Assembly (NCBI GenBank): GCA_964535215.1
Contig: CAZHST010000016.1
Span: 7,458 to 71,457 of the forward strand
Reading direction: 5' to 3'
From: JACQHM01 sp964535215
GTDB lineage: Bacteria; Methylomirabilota; Methylomirabilia; Methylomirabilales; JACQHM01
Length of the DNA stretch: 64,000 nucleotides
Shown here: piece after piece, positions 1-8,350 of the stretch
Position numbering within the stretch: position 1 is the stretch's first letter
Layout: each line of letters opens with the position of its first letter
Translations under genes and position numbers: made by a program
The notes under the pieces: generated by a model
Database searches by the model: none
Seen by the model: only the letters and a program-made list of their open reading frames with translations
Told to the model about the DNA's origin: nothing

Positions 1-1
1 C

Positions 2-190
2 CGGGAGGGAGCGCTCCTCCACCTGGCCAGGACCATCTGCCGGAGGGCGGAGCGGCGGATCGTGACCCTGGACCGGGAGGAGAAGGTTTCGCCGGTCATC
101 CTGGCGTATATGAACCGCCTCTCGGATCTCCTCTTCGTCCTGGCCAGGGCGGTGAACCGGCAGGCCGGCGTCGAAGAGATCCCCTGGTAG
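2..190 (+). CDS. ATP:cob(I)alamin adenosyltransferase (PduO/MMAB type), C-terminal fragment
   Basis: The reading frame is open from the left edge to a TAG at 188-190 and gives 62 residues, so the gene is cut by the window. The fragment contains ARTICRRAERR and YMNRLSDLLFVLARAVNR, the C-terminal helices of PduO-type adenosyltransferases, in which the Arg-rich helix helps form the ATP and corrinoid site. The enzyme makes adenosylcobalamin, the cofactor of B12-dependent mutases. A B12-binding-type radical SAM protein (2915) and a glutamate-mutase-L-like protein (20841) lie in the same window. Family identity is clear; the N-terminal two thirds cannot be seen. Confidence 0.85.
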   Translation, partial: REGALLHLARTICRRAERRIVTLDREEKVSPVILAYMNRLSDLLFVLARAVNRQAGVEEIPW

Positions 191-214
191 CAAGCGTTCA
201 GGGGGAGGCTTCCT

Positions 215-577
215 TTGATGATCCTGGGGTTTGTCAAGGACCTGTTCTTTTCATTGAAGCTGGAGGAGGCCCTCCGACGGCTGGGGCATCTGGCCGTTGT
301 GGTGTCGGGGGAGGAGGCCTTCGCCGCCAGGCTCCAGGCGGCCAGGCCCGAGTTAGTCATCGTTGACCTCACAATGGAAGATGTGGATGTCGGGGGGATC
401 TTGAAGGGGATCAGGGAGCGGCCGGAGACGCAGGCGATCCCGATCCTCGCCTTCACCACCCACGCCGATTGGAAGCGCTCGGAGCCTTTGAAAGCCTATT
501 GCGATCGGGTGGTCACGAAGAGCATGATCGTGCAACAGCTTCCCCGGTTGCTGGAAGAGGCCCTGGGGAAGCGATGA
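215..577 (+). CDS. Response-regulator receiver-like protein, stand-alone
   Basis: A 120-residue single-domain protein with the alternating hydrophobic strands of a REC fold. The likely phospho-acceptor is Asp51 in ELVIVDLTME, and Lys102 in VVTKSM sits where the conserved REC lysine is expected. The acidic pair after strand 1 is weak (only Asp9 in FVKD), so phosphorylation is uncertain and it may be a pseudo-receiver. Two ATGs (215 and 218) are possible, with a GGGGGAGG ribosome site just upstream. Its stop overlaps a possible ATG of the ferritin-like gene, so the two are probably co-transcribed. No output domain is present and its partner kinase is unknown. Confidence 0.7.
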   Translation: MMILGFVKDLFFSLKLEEALRRLGHLAVVVSGEEAFAARLQAARPELVIVDLTMEDVDVGGILKGIRERPETQAIPILAFTTHADWKRSEPLKAYCDRVVTKSMIVQQLPRLLEEALGKR

Positions 578-624
578 GGGTGGGACGTCCCGGCCGGGGA
601 GCCCCGGCGGGAGGAGGGTTGAAG

Positions 625-1284
625 GTGGAGGCAGAGGCCTTTGTGAAGGAGCTGGATGCGATCACCCAGGCGGTCCTGAAACGCCTCGGCCCAACGGAGG
701 CCTTGACGGCCGAGAGCGGCGGCGTCCTGGATATCGTTGAGCTTTTGAAGATTGCCCTGAAGAATGAGATCGAGGCCAGCGAGATCGCCGCCCGCTGGAT
801 GGCGACGGCCCCTGAGCTGGACGTGAAGCTGGCCTTGGCCCGCCAGGCCGGCGATGAGGCGAAACACTACCGCCTGATCGAGGAGCGTCTGGGGGAGTTG
901 GGGTTTGACCCTGACGGCTATGACCCTCTGGCCACAGGCTACGGACCGTTGTTCCAGTACCTGACCACCCTGGAAACGACCGTCGAGCGGGCGGCAGCAG
1001 GGCAGTTCACCCGGGAGGCCATTGCCCTCGTCAAGAACCAGCAGTTTATCGAGCTGTGCCTCGCCAAGGGGGATCAGAAGACGGCCAGCCTGTACCGGGA
1101 CATCATCCAGGTGGATGAGGGGTACCATCACCAGTTGGGGCGGAAGCTCCTCATCAAGTATGCCACCACCCCGGGGCTTCAGGAGAAGGCCCGGGTGGCG
1201 GCCATGAAGACCCTGGAGCTGGCCGAAGAGCTTCAGAACCTGGCGCTGACCACGCGCGGCATCCACCACGCCCCCGGCTGTTAG
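625..1284 (+). CDS. Ferritin-like di-iron protein
   Basis: Predicted about 220 residues, almost entirely helical. It has the pattern of a ferritin-like four-helix bundle: an acidic residue in KIALKNEIEASE, an ExxH-type motif in DEAKHYRLIEE, and a second one in DEGYHHQLG near the C-terminus. These resemble the carboxylate/His iron ligands of rubrerythrin- and MiaE-like proteins. The frame continues upstream to an ATG at 574 that overlaps the previous stop, but the residues between are Gly/Arg/Pro-rich and contain a strong GGAGGAGGG site at 610-618 spaced for the GTG at 625, so I prefer 625. The substrate is unknown; oxidative-stress or iron handling is only an inference from the fold. Confidence 0.65.
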   Translation: MEAEAFVKELDAITQAVLKRLGPTEALTAESGGVLDIVELLKIALKNEIEASEIAARWMATAPELDVKLALARQAGDEAKHYRLIEERLGELGFDPDGYDPLATGYGPLFQYLTTLETTVERAAAGQFTREAIALVKNQQFIELCLAKGDQKTASLYRDIIQVDEGYHHQLGRKLLIKYATTPGLQEKARVAAMKTLELAEELQNLALTTRGIHHAPGC

Positions 1285-1332
1285 GGGGGTGAGATCCCTG
1301 GGATCTTCCGGGCCTGGAGCCCCGTCCAGCGT

Positions 1333-2751
1333 TTAGCTGGATAGGTGGAAGCAGACGAGCTTCAGCTCGGTCATCTCCTCGACGGCGTACCGGGGCCCTT
1401 CCTTCCCAAAGCCGCTTTCCTTCAAGCCTCCGTAGGGCATGAGGTCTGCCCGCCACTGGGGCCCCCAGTTGATCATCAGGTTCCCGGCCTGAACCTCCCT
1501 GGCAAACTTCATCGCCCACTCCAGGTTCTCGGTGAAGATCCCCGCGGCCAGGCCGTAGATCGAATCGTTGGCCAACCTGATGGCCTCGTCGATGTCGCTC
1601 ACCCTCGTCACCGCCACCGCCGGACCAAAGAGCTCATCACAGGAGATCCGCATCTCCGGCTTCACGTCGGCCACGACCGTCGGGGCGTAGAGGGCCCCCT
1701 TCCGCTCACCGCCCACGACCAATCGGGCGCCGCCGCCCACCGCCTCCCGGATCCACTCCTCAACCCGGATGGCGTCCTTCTCCCGGACCATCGGCCCCAC
1801 CTGGGTCGTCTCGTCCAAGGGGTTCCCCGTCGTCAGGGCCTCCACCTTTGGCTTCAGGGCGTCCAGCAAGTCGCCGTAGATCCGGTCCGTCGCCAGGACC
1901 CGCTGGGTGGAGATACAGACCTGACCGGCGTTCGAGTACCCGGTGGCCACGATGGCGGCGGCGACCTTCTCCGGGTCGGCATCGGGCATGACGATAACGG
2001 GGGAGTTCGACCCCAGCTCCATCGTCACCTTCTTGATCCCCGCCACGCGGCAGATCCGCTCGCCGACATCCCGGCTCCCGGTGAACGTGATCTTCCGCAC
2101 CCGTCGGTCGGCGCACAGGGCGTCCCCGATTTCCCCTCCCGATCCGGTGAGACAGCTGATCGCCTCGGGGGGGAGACCTGCCTCCAGGAGGATCTCGGTG
2201 AGCTTCAACGCCGAAAGGGGCGTATCCGTGGCCGGCTTGACGACGACGGCGTTCCCGGCGGCGAGGGCCGGCCCCACTTTGTGACAGACCAGGTTGAGGG
2301 GGAAGTTGAAGGGGCTGATGGCCACTACGACCCCGCACGGCACCCGGAGGGTGAAGCCAAACTTGCCGACCGCCCCCGGGGCGCCGTCAAAGGGGACGGT
2401 CTCCCCGTGGATCCGCTTGGCCTCCTCGGCGGAGAGGGTCAGGGTCTGGACCGCCCGGCTGACCTCGGCCCGGGATTCGGCGATCACCTTCCCCTCTTCG
2501 AGGGTAATGGTCCGGGCGAAGTCCTCGGCCCGGGCTTCCAGGAGCTCGGCCGCCCGCTTCAAGATCCGGTAGCGCTCGTACCCGGGGACCTTGGCCATGA
2601 TCTTGGCCCCCTTGACCGCGCCGTCCAGGGCCCGGTCTACATCGTCAAGATCGGCCCGGGGGACCGTCTCCACCCTACTCCCGTCATAGGGGTTGATGAC
2701 CTCGATCTTCTCCGGCTTGTCAATCCACGCTCCCGCCACATACATCCGCAT
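1333..2751 (-). CDS. NAD(P)-dependent aldehyde dehydrogenase
   Basis: A 472-residue member of the ALDH superfamily, normal length. The substrate-binding Asn lies in SPFNFPLN (about 149), the general base Glu245 in MELGSNSP, the catalytic Cys279 in AGQVCISTQR, and the cofactor-loop FTGSRDVG around 223-230. The family oxidises aldehydes to acids; sequence style is closest to the succinate-semialdehyde / non-phosphorylating GAPDH / lactaldehyde group, but I cannot fix the substrate. The open frame extends to 3054, but that would run across the promoter and start of the divergent gene at 2915; ATG 2751 has an AAGGAGG site 10 to 16 bases upstream and is chosen. The gene converges with the ferritin-like gene and diverges from the radical SAM gene. 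Confidence 0.9.
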   Translation of the reverse strand: MRMYVAGAWIDKPEKIEVINPYDGSRVETVPRADLDDVDRALDGAVKGAKIMAKVPGYERYRILKRAAELLEARAEDFARTITLEEGKVIAESRAEVSRAVQTLTLSAEEAKRIHGETVPFDGAPGAVGKFGFTLRVPCGVVVAISPFNFPLNLVCHKVGPALAAGNAVVVKPATDTPLSALKLTEILLEAGLPPEAISCLTGSGGEIGDALCADRRVRKITFTGSRDVGERICRVAGIKKVTMELGSNSPVIVMPDADPEKVAAAIVATGYSNAGQVCISTQRVLATDRIYGDLLDALKPKVEALTTGNPLDETTQVGPMVREKDAIRVEEWIREAVGGGARLVVGGERKGALYAPTVVADVKPEMRISCDELFGPAVAVTRVSDIDEAIRLANDSIYGLAAGIFTENLEWAMKFAREVQAGNLMINWGPQWRADLMPYGGLKESGFGKEGPRYAVEEMTELKLVCFHLSS

Positions 2752-2856
2752 GGTTCCCTTCCTCCTTCTTCCGGTGTGGGCCGTTGACGTTTCTTCTGCA
2801 CCATACCACCCGCCCTTCTCCCTGTCAAGGGATGGTCTGGCAGGAGGCCGAGGTTG

Positions 2857-2886
2857 TTGCATTTTGCTGCTGCCTTGAGGTATAGT
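2857..2886 (+). promoter_or_regulatory. Sigma70-type promoter for the radical SAM gene
   Basis: TTGCAT at 2857-2862 and TATAGT at 2881-2886, 18 bases apart, lie 29 bases before the ATG at 2915. The divergent aldehyde dehydrogenase starts at 2751, so this 160-base interval must hold promoters for both directions. Confidence 0.5.
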
Positions 2887-2914
2887 AGAGAACCTGGAAG
2901 GAGCGGGCTTCTCG

Positions 2915-5515
2915 ATGCAAACGTACAGGGATGCCATCCTTAAGAGGATCCTGCCGAAGGTCAGCAAGCCGTCCCGGTACCTTTTGGAGTGGAACGCGAT
3001 CCGGAAGGACCCGTCCCGGACGAAGCTCAAGGTGGCCCTGGCCTTTCCGGACACGTACGAGATTGGGATGTCCCATCTCGGCCTGAAGCTCCTCCACCAG
3101 ATCCTGAATCGGCGGGAGGAGATCCTGGTTGAACGGGCCTACGCCCCTTGGGAGGACTTCAGGGCCTTGACCCTTCAAGAGGGGATTCCGCTCTGCAGCC
3201 ACGAGTCTGGCCTTCCCTTGAAGGCCTTTGACATTGTGGGCTTCACGCTCCAGTACGAGCTTTCCTATACCACCGTTCTGGACATGCTGTCCCTGGCCGG
3301 GATCCCTCTGAAGGGGGAGGACCGGGGGGAGCAGGATCCCCTGGTCATCGCCGGGGGTCCCTGCGCCTTCAACCCCGAGCCCTTGGTGGATTTCATAGAT
3401 CTCTTCGTCATCGGCGACGCCGAAGAGGCCATCCACGAGATCGCCGATACGGTCCTTGCCTGGAAGGAGGCGTCTGGAAAGCGCCACCAGCTCCTGGAGG
3501 CCCTCGCCAGGATCGAAGGGTGCTACGTCCCGGCCGTCTGGGATGGGAAGACGACGATCCGGAAGCGGACGGCCATGAACTGGGCTGATGTGGACTACGC
3601 CGCCTTCCCGATGCCGTATCTGGCCATCGTGCAGGACCGGCCCTCCCTCGAGGTCATGCGGGGATGTCTCCGGAGCTGCCGCTTCTGCCAGGCCGGGTAC
3701 ATCTACCGGCCCTTGCGGGAGCGCTCGGCTGAGGAGATCTTTAGGACAGCCCTGGACACGATCAGGAGGACCGGCTACGAGGAGCTTTCCCTCTCCTCCT
3801 TAAGTATCTCTGATCTCTCCTGTCTCTCGGACCTCCTGCCTCCCCTCGTGGCGGAGCTTCAGCAGGAAAAGGTCTCCCTGAGCCTCCCTTCGATGAGGGT
3901 CGAAGGGATCACGGAGGGGTTCGTCCGGGAGGTGGGCAGGACCAGGAAGGGAGGGGGCTTCACCATTGCCCCGGAGGCCGGGTCAAAGCGCCTTCGGGAT
4001 GTGATCAACAAAGGGTGGATTACCGATGAGCAGATCTTTAACGCCGTGAAAGTCGCAGCGCGAGGAGGATGGGACAGCGTCAAGATGTACTTTATGATCG
4101 GCCATCCCACCGAGGAGTTGGCCGATCTGGACGCCTTGGCAGCCCTCTGTGCCGAAGCCCTGCAGATCGGCCGGCGGGAAGGGTCGGGGAACTTTAGCGT
4201 GACGGCCTCAGCCTCCTGTTTTGTCCCGAAGCCTCATACCCCGTTCCAGTGGGCGGGCCAGGACCCCCTGGATCTCCTGAAGGAGAAGCAGCGGTACTTG
4301 AAGCGCAAGCTTCGGCAGGTGGGGGTCGGGTTCAAATGGCATCGGGCCGAATCCAGCTTCCTGGAGGCGGTCTTCTCCCGGGGGGACCGGAAGCTTGGCC
4401 GGGTCCTGTTCAGGGCCCACGCCTTGGGGTGCCGCTTTGATGGGTGGGCGGAACGGCTGAACTTCGAGGCGTGGCTGAAGGCTTTTGAGGAGGAGGGGAT
4501 CGACCCGGAAGGCTACGCGACACGCCCCATCCCCTTGGAGGAGCCTCTTCCCTGGGAGCATATCCGGGTCGTGGATAAGGGGTTTCTGATCCGGGAGTGG
4601 CAGCGGGCCCTCCGGGCCGCGCTTACCCACGAGTGCCAGACCGGCCCCTGCCGGGCCTGTGGCCAGGTCTGCCTTCCCAGTTGGCGGGCATGGGCGGAAA
4701 AGACGGGGGCCTTGGGCCAAGGGTTTGCTCATGGATACCAGATGCCAGGGGTTGGTCGGGAAGCGGGCGAGGTCCGAGCCTCTCTCCGCGACCTTCCGGC
4801 ATCCGCCATCCGGCCCCCGACCTCCAGCCCGGTGCAACGGGTCCGGTTTACCTTCCAGAAGGTGGGGGAGCTTCGATTCCTCTCCCATCTGGAGCTAAAA
4901 CGGACCTTCAGCCGGGCCTTCCGGCGGGCGCGGATCCCCCTGGCCTACTCCCAAGGGTTTCATCCCCAGCCCAAGCTTTCCTTTGCCCTGGCCCTGCCCG
5001 TGGGGATCGAGGGCCTGGAGGAGCTGGCCGACGTCGAGCTTTCGAGCGTGATCCCCCCCGAGGAGCTCGTCGTCCGGGCCAATGGCGAGCTCCCTCCCGG
5101 TCTCCACCTCGTGAAGGCCTGGGAGGTGCCCCTGAACGCCCCCTCCTTGGCCTCCCAGGTGGTGGGGGCCGTCTATCGGCTCCAGGTGGTGGGGGATGGC
5201 CTCGACCCGGCCGAGCGGGAGCGCCTCCTCTCGGAGGAGGCCTGCCGGCAGTTTCTGGCGAAGCCGTCAATTCCGGTCCAGGTCTTCCGGAAGGAGAGGA
5301 CCCTCGAGATTGATGCCAAACCCTACCTCCTCCACCTGGCCCCTTCGGGGGAAGGGGGGATGGGATGGGAGCTGGCCCTCAAGGTGGGCCGGGAGGGGAG
5401 TGTCCGCCCGCAAGCGGTTCTCGCGCGGTTCCTGGCCGACGGGCAGGACGGACCGGCCGAGTCTCTCCTGGAACGGCTCCACGTCGTCCGTACCACCCTC
5501 CTCCTCGCCTCTTAA
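2915..5515 (+). CDS. TIGR03960-type radical SAM protein fused to a TIGR03936/DUF2344 domain
   Basis: 866 residues. Residues about 1-230 look like the B12-binding-like N-terminal domain of this family. A radical SAM cluster motif CX3CX2C is at Cys251, Cys255 and Cys258, followed by the SAM barrel (for example SLPSMRVEG and FTIAPEAGS). After a Cys-containing linker (ECQTGPCRACGQVC) and a variable stretch, residues about 645-865 form the DUF2344 domain, beginning VRFTFQKVGELRFLSHLEL. In many genomes these two halves are separate or fused genes directly upstream of rng, rplU and rpmA, as here. The reaction is not established for the family. A GGAAGGAG site precedes ATG 2915. Confidence 0.88.
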   Translation: MQTYRDAILKRILPKVSKPSRYLLEWNAIRKDPSRTKLKVALAFPDTYEIGMSHLGLKLLHQILNRREEILVERAYAPWEDFRALTLQEGIPLCSHESGLPLKAFDIVGFTLQYELSYTTVLDMLSLAGIPLKGEDRGEQDPLVIAGGPCAFNPEPLVDFIDLFVIGDAEEAIHEIADTVLAWKEASGKRHQLLEALARIEGCYVPAVWDGKTTIRKRTAMNWADVDYAAFPMPYLAIVQDRPSLEVMRGCLRSCRFCQAGYIYRPLRERSAEEIFRTALDTIRRTGYEELSLSSLSISDLSCLSDLLPPLVAELQQEKVSLSLPSMRVEGITEGFVREVGRTRKGGGFTIAPEAGSKRLRDVINKGWITDEQIFNAVKVAARGGWDSVKMYFMIGHPTEELADLDALAALCAEALQIGRREGSGNFSVTASASCFVPKPHTPFQWAGQDPLDLLKEKQRYLKRKLRQVGVGFKWHRAESSFLEAVFSRGDRKLGRVLFRAHALGCRFDGWAERLNFEAWLKAFEEEGIDPEGYATRPIPLEEPLPWEHIRVVDKGFLIREWQRALRAALTHECQTGPCRACGQVCLPSWRAWAEKTGALGQGFAHGYQMPGVGREAGEVRASLRDLPASAIRPPTSSPVQRVRFTFQKVGELRFLSHLELKRTFSRAFRRARIPLAYSQGFHPQPKLSFALALPVGIEGLEELADVELSSVIPPEELVVRANGELPPGLHLVKAWEVPLNAPSLASQVVGAVYRLQVVGDGLDPAERERLLSEEACRQFLAKPSIPVQVFRKERTLEIDAKPYLLHLAPSGEGGMGWELALKVGREGSVRPQAVLARFLADGQDGPAESLLERLHVVRTTLLLAS

Positions 5516-5594
5516 AAAGCGGACAAGTGTCCGAAGTCTGACGCCCGATGGATGGCCTGCGCCGGTCACCTGGTGGGCGGCTCTCGGTCTTAAC

Positions 5595-5622
5595 GTTGGG
5601 CCTTGGGCTTTGGACTGTGGAT
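5595..5622 (+). repeat. Iterated 7-base array upstream of rng
   Basis: Four degenerate 7-base units follow one another: GTTGGGC, CTTGGGC, TTTGGAC, TGTGGAT. The array lies in the 114-base gap between the radical SAM gene and the RNase gene. Arrays of the same period but different unit sequence occur at several other intergenic places in this window. Confidence 0.55.
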
Positions 5623-5629
5623 CCTGTCC

Positions 5630-7156
5630 ATGAAACGGGAGATCATCGTGAACTCGTCCTTGGCGGAGACAAGGGTCGCCGTCTTGGAGAACGGGATCCT
5701 CGTCGAGCTCTTGATTGACGACGCCAAGAACAAAAGCATCGCTGGAAGCATTTACAAGGGGAGGGTCAAGCGGATCCTCCCCGGCATGCAGGCCGCCTTT
5801 GTGGACATCGGCCTGAGTAAAGATGCCTTCCTCTACGTCCGGGATATCTACGAGGAGGTGGAGGAGTACGAACGCCTCCTGGGGATGGAGGAGGGGGAGG
5901 AGCTGGAGGAGGAACTGCCGCCTCCCAAGCCGAAGCCGAAGGGGCGGCGCCCCCAGGCCTCCATCGAGGAGCTCCTTCAGGAGGGGCAGGAAGTTCTGGT
6001 CCAGGTGGCGAGGGAGCCCATGGGGACCAAAGGGGCCCGCCTGACCTCCCGGATTACCCTCCCCGGCCGGTACCTGGTCTACATGCCGGCGGAGCAGCAC
6101 ATCGGGGTCTCCCGGAAGATCGAGAACGAAGCGGAGCGCCAGCGCTTGAAGCAGATCATCGAGGAGATCAACCTCAACAAGGAGGGGATCATCGTCAGGA
6201 CGGCCGGGATCGGTCGCTCCAAGGCCGAGCTCCAGGCCGATCTGGAGTTCCTCAGATCCCTCTGGAAGACGATCAGGACCCGGGCTGAAACCCTCGTCGC
6301 CCCGGCCCTCGTCCATCAGGAGCTGGACCTGGTCTTCCGGATCTTCCGGGACATGTTCACCAAGGAGGTCACCCACCTGATCGTGGACAACCCTGTCGAG
6401 TACGAGCGGTGCCTGGAGTACGCCGAGTCCCTGCACCCGGATCTTAAGTCCCTCCTGTTCCTCTACACGGAGGATGAGCCGATCTTCAAGAGCTTCGGGA
6501 TCGAGAAGGAGATCGAGAAGGCCCTCCGGAGGAAGGTCTGGTTGAAATCGGGGGGCTACATCGTCATCGAGGAGACCGAGGCCTTGGTCTCCATCGACGT
6601 GAACACCGGCAAGTATGTGGGGAAGCATGACTTCGAGGAGACGATCCTGAAGACCAACCTGGAGGCGGCCAGGGAGGTGGCGAGGCAGGTTCGCCTCCGG
6701 GACCTGGGCGGGATCATCATCGTGGATTTCATTGACATGGCCCGCCAGGAGAACCGGGAGAAGGTGCTCAATGAGCTGAAGGAGGCCTTGAAGGCTGACC
6801 GCTCCCCCACGAACATCTCCCTGATCAGCGAGCTGGGGCTGGTGGAGATGACCAGGAAGCGGGTGAAGCAGGGCTTGATCCAGTCCCTGAGTCAGGCCTG
6901 CCCTACATGCGGGGGCCTGGGCCGGGTCCGTTCCACCCCTTCCATCGCCCGGCAGATCTTGCGGGAGGCCGAGTGGCGGTTCTTCAAGAAGAGGCTCCCG
7001 AAGCTGAAGATCAAGGCCCATCCCGATGTGATCACGTACCTTCAGGAGGAGGAGGCCGAGATCATCCAGGGGATGCAGGAATCCTTCGGGGGCGAGATCG
7101 TGTTGATGGCTGATGAGGCCATGTCCCCGGTGAAGTACCAGCTCCTCGAAGGCTGA
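5630..7156 (+). CDS. rng: Ribonuclease E/G family endoribonuclease
   Basis: 508 residues from ATG 5630 (MKREIIVNSS). An S1-like RNA-binding domain occupies about 1-140, interrupted by a low-complexity insert with GEELEEELPPPKPKPKG. It is followed by the RNase H-like/DNase I-like catalytic core with metal-ligand aspartates in VSIDVNTGKY and IIVDFIDMA, and a zinc-link CPTC (Cys424, Cys427) that joins subunits in this family. The short C-terminus without a scaffold region fits RNase G rather than full RNase E. It processes rRNA and mRNA 5' ends. There is no good ribosome site close to 5630, so initiation may be weak or coupled to upstream translation. Gene order rng-rplU-rpmA-obgE is conserved in many bacteria. 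Confidence 0.93.
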   Translation: MKREIIVNSSLAETRVAVLENGILVELLIDDAKNKSIAGSIYKGRVKRILPGMQAAFVDIGLSKDAFLYVRDIYEEVEEYERLLGMEEGEELEEELPPPKPKPKGRRPQASIEELLQEGQEVLVQVAREPMGTKGARLTSRITLPGRYLVYMPAEQHIGVSRKIENEAERQRLKQIIEEINLNKEGIIVRTAGIGRSKAELQADLEFLRSLWKTIRTRAETLVAPALVHQELDLVFRIFRDMFTKEVTHLIVDNPVEYERCLEYAESLHPDLKSLLFLYTEDEPIFKSFGIEKEIEKALRRKVWLKSGGYIVIEETEALVSIDVNTGKYVGKHDFEETILKTNLEAAREVARQVRLRDLGGIIIVDFIDMARQENREKVLNELKEALKADRSPTNISLISELGLVEMTRKRVKQGLIQSLSQACPTCGGLGRVRSTPSIARQILREAEWRFFKKRLPKLKIKAHPDVITYLQEEEAEIIQGMQESFGGEIVLMADEAMSPVKYQLLEG

Positions 7157-7172
7157 CAGGGGCCGGCGGCTC

Positions 7173-7201
7173 TTGACAAAGCCCCATCCAGGTGCTATGA
7201 G
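7173..7201 (+). promoter_or_regulatory. Sigma70-type promoter for rplU-rpmA
   Basis: TTGACA at 7173-7178 and TATGAG at 7196-7201 are separated by 17 bases. This places transcription start near 7208, just before a hairpin and about 70 bases ahead of rplU. Confidence 0.6.
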
Positions 7202-7208
7202 TTGAAGC

Positions 7209-7231
7209 AGGAGGCGTTTTCTCGGCCTCCT
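7209..7231 (+). promoter_or_regulatory. Hairpin in the rplU leader
   Basis: AGGAGGC at 7209-7215 and GCCTCCT at 7225-7231 form a perfect 7-bp stem with a 9-base loop, followed by a T-rich stretch (TCTCTGTGTTTTTCC). It sits at the predicted 5' end of the rplU transcript. Such a structure could be an L21-type autoregulatory leader or an attenuator; the stem also contains a Shine-Dalgarno-like AGGAGG. Confidence 0.45.
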
Positions 7232-7278
7232 CTCTGTGTTTTTCCAGTCATGAGCCTTTGCGGCGCGGAGGATGCCAG

Positions 7279-7590
7279 GTGTATGCCGTTGTCGAAACAG
7301 GAGGTAAGCAGTACAAGGTTTCCCCGGGGGATCTGATCACCGTGGAGAAGCTCCCCGGGGAGCCGGGGACCCTGGTGGAGCTTCCCAAGGTCCTCCTGGT
7401 CCGTCAGAACGGTGACCTGAAGCTTGGGAGCCCTCTCCTCAACGGGGCGAGGGTTGTCGCGGAGATCGTGGCCCAGGAGAGAGGGCCCAAGGTCATCGTC
7501 TTCAAGTTCAAGCGGCGCAAAAACTACCGGCGGAAGATAGGACACCGCCAGGCCCTGACACAGCTTCGCATCAAGGAGATCGTTGTGTAG
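7279..7590 (+). CDS. rplU: Ribosomal protein L21 (bL21)
   Basis: 103 residues starting at GTG 7279, chosen because bL21 begins with YAVVETGGKQYKV and because GCGGAGG lies 7 bases upstream. The frame is open further 5' from a TTG at 7258, but those extra residues are not part of the family. The C-terminus FKFKRRKNYRRKIGHRQ is the rRNA-binding basic region. L21 is a 50S subunit protein contacting 23S rRNA. It is followed 12 bases later by rpmA, as in most bacteria. Confidence 0.95.
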   Translation: MYAVVETGGKQYKVSPGDLITVEKLPGEPGTLVELPKVLLVRQNGDLKLGSPLLNGARVVAEIVAQERGPKVIVFKFKRRKNYRRKIGHRQALTQLRIKEIVV

Positions 7591-7602
7591 GAGGTTGGTG
7601 GG

Positions 7603-7854
7603 ATGGCTCACAAAAAGGGGATGGGAAGCTCCCGCAACGGGCGGGATAGCGCCGGGAAGCGCCTGGGCGTGAAGGCCTTTGCCGGCCAGTTCGTCACCGG
7701 GGGAAGCATCCTGGTCAGACAGCGGGGGACGAAGTTCAAACCCGGCAGGAATGTCGGGATTGGCTCCGACGATACCCTCTTCGCCAAGATCTCAGGGGTT
7801 GTGACCTTCCAACAGAGCGGGGGGAACCGGATCGTCAGCATCATCCCCGCCTAA
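7603..7854 (+). CDS. rpmA: Ribosomal protein L27 (bL27)
   Basis: 83 residues, full length. The N-terminus MAHKKGMGSSRNGRDS is the flexible tail that reaches the peptidyl-transferase centre; RGTKFKPGRNVGIGSDDTLFA is the family signature. There is no N-terminal cleavable extension of the Firmicutes type. Downstream, the usual obgE neighbour is separated by about 500 bases carrying a decayed transposon. Confidence 0.96.
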   Translation: MAHKKGMGSSRNGRDSAGKRLGVKAFAGQFVTGGSILVRQRGTKFKPGRNVGIGSDDTLFAKISGVVTFQQSGGNRIVSIIPA

Positions 7855-7874
7855 AGGCGGGTCCCGGGTTGGGG

Positions 7875-7903
7875 TTAACAACTGTTGAGGTAAGGTCTAT
7901 AAT
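7875..7903 (+). promoter_or_regulatory. Near-consensus sigma70 promoter at the edge of the IS607 remnant
   Basis: TTAACA at 7875-7880 and a perfect TATAAT at 7898-7903 with a 17-base spacer. It lies immediately before the TnpA-like frame, so it may be the old transposase promoter. It is now positioned to read through the remnant into obgE, proB and proA. Confidence 0.6.
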
Positions 7904-8339
7904 ATCTGGATGGGCGAGGCAACAAGGTATCCATTACAGAACGGCCTGGCTCTGGTTTCGGCAAGGAAAGCTTCCCGTCCCGGCGATCCAGACCAAGACG
8001 GGGACGATCCTTGTCCAGGAGCCGGTTGTCAACCGGGAACATGACGCTTTTGCCTTGTATGCCAGAGTTTCGTCGCCTGGCCAAAAAGGCGACTTAGATC
8101 GGCAGGTGGCTCGCTTAGTAGATTGGGCAGCGGCCCACAAGGCACACGTTGTCAAAGTCGTCCGGGAGATTGGCTCGGGCCTCAATGGGCGAAGACGTGG
8201 CGGACGGGAGTTCCGGTGTCTTGGGTGTGGCTACAAAGACGATGCGGATCTCAATGCCGCCCGGAATATCCTGCATCGGTTCCTCACCGGAGCCTACGGT
8301 CCCTGTTGCAAAGCTAAGGTCATAAAATTATATGGCTGA
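7902..8339 (+). pseudogene. Collapsed IS607-family element: TnpA N-terminus joined to TnpB C-terminus
   Basis: The frame begins with a MerR-like helix-turn-helix (WARQQGIHYRTAWLWFRQGK), continues into a serine-recombinase catalytic domain with the nucleophile in YARVSS and the segment EIGSGLNGRR, and then switches at about 8195-8210 to the C-terminal end of TnpB: a CLGCGY half zinc finger and DADLNAARNIL, which holds the last RuvC acidic residue. An intact IS607 element would have about 1.5 kb between these points, so an internal deletion has fused the two genes in frame. No ATG opens the TnpA part. Ends and target duplications cannot be assigned. It lies between rpmA and obgE. Confidence 0.8.
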
Positions 8340-8350
8340 GGTAACGGTTG

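Noticed and set aside
1293..1305. GATCCC-T-GGGATC palindrome between convergent genes
   Set aside because: Stem of six base pairs without flanking T or A runs; not enough for a bidirectional terminator.
1345..2787. Long plus-strand frame of 480 codons opposite the aldehyde dehydrogenase gene
   Set aside because: It is the antisense shadow of a high-GC gene; the translation is rich in Gly, Arg, Pro and His with no domain pattern.
2752..3054. Upstream extension of the aldehyde dehydrogenase frame
   Set aside because: It overlaps the promoter and first codons of the divergent radical SAM gene, while ATG 2751 has a good ribosome site and gives the normal family length.
5521..5532. GGACA-AG-TGTCC palindrome after the radical SAM gene
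   Set aside because: Only five paired bases each side and no promoter nearby, so it is not distinguishable from chance.
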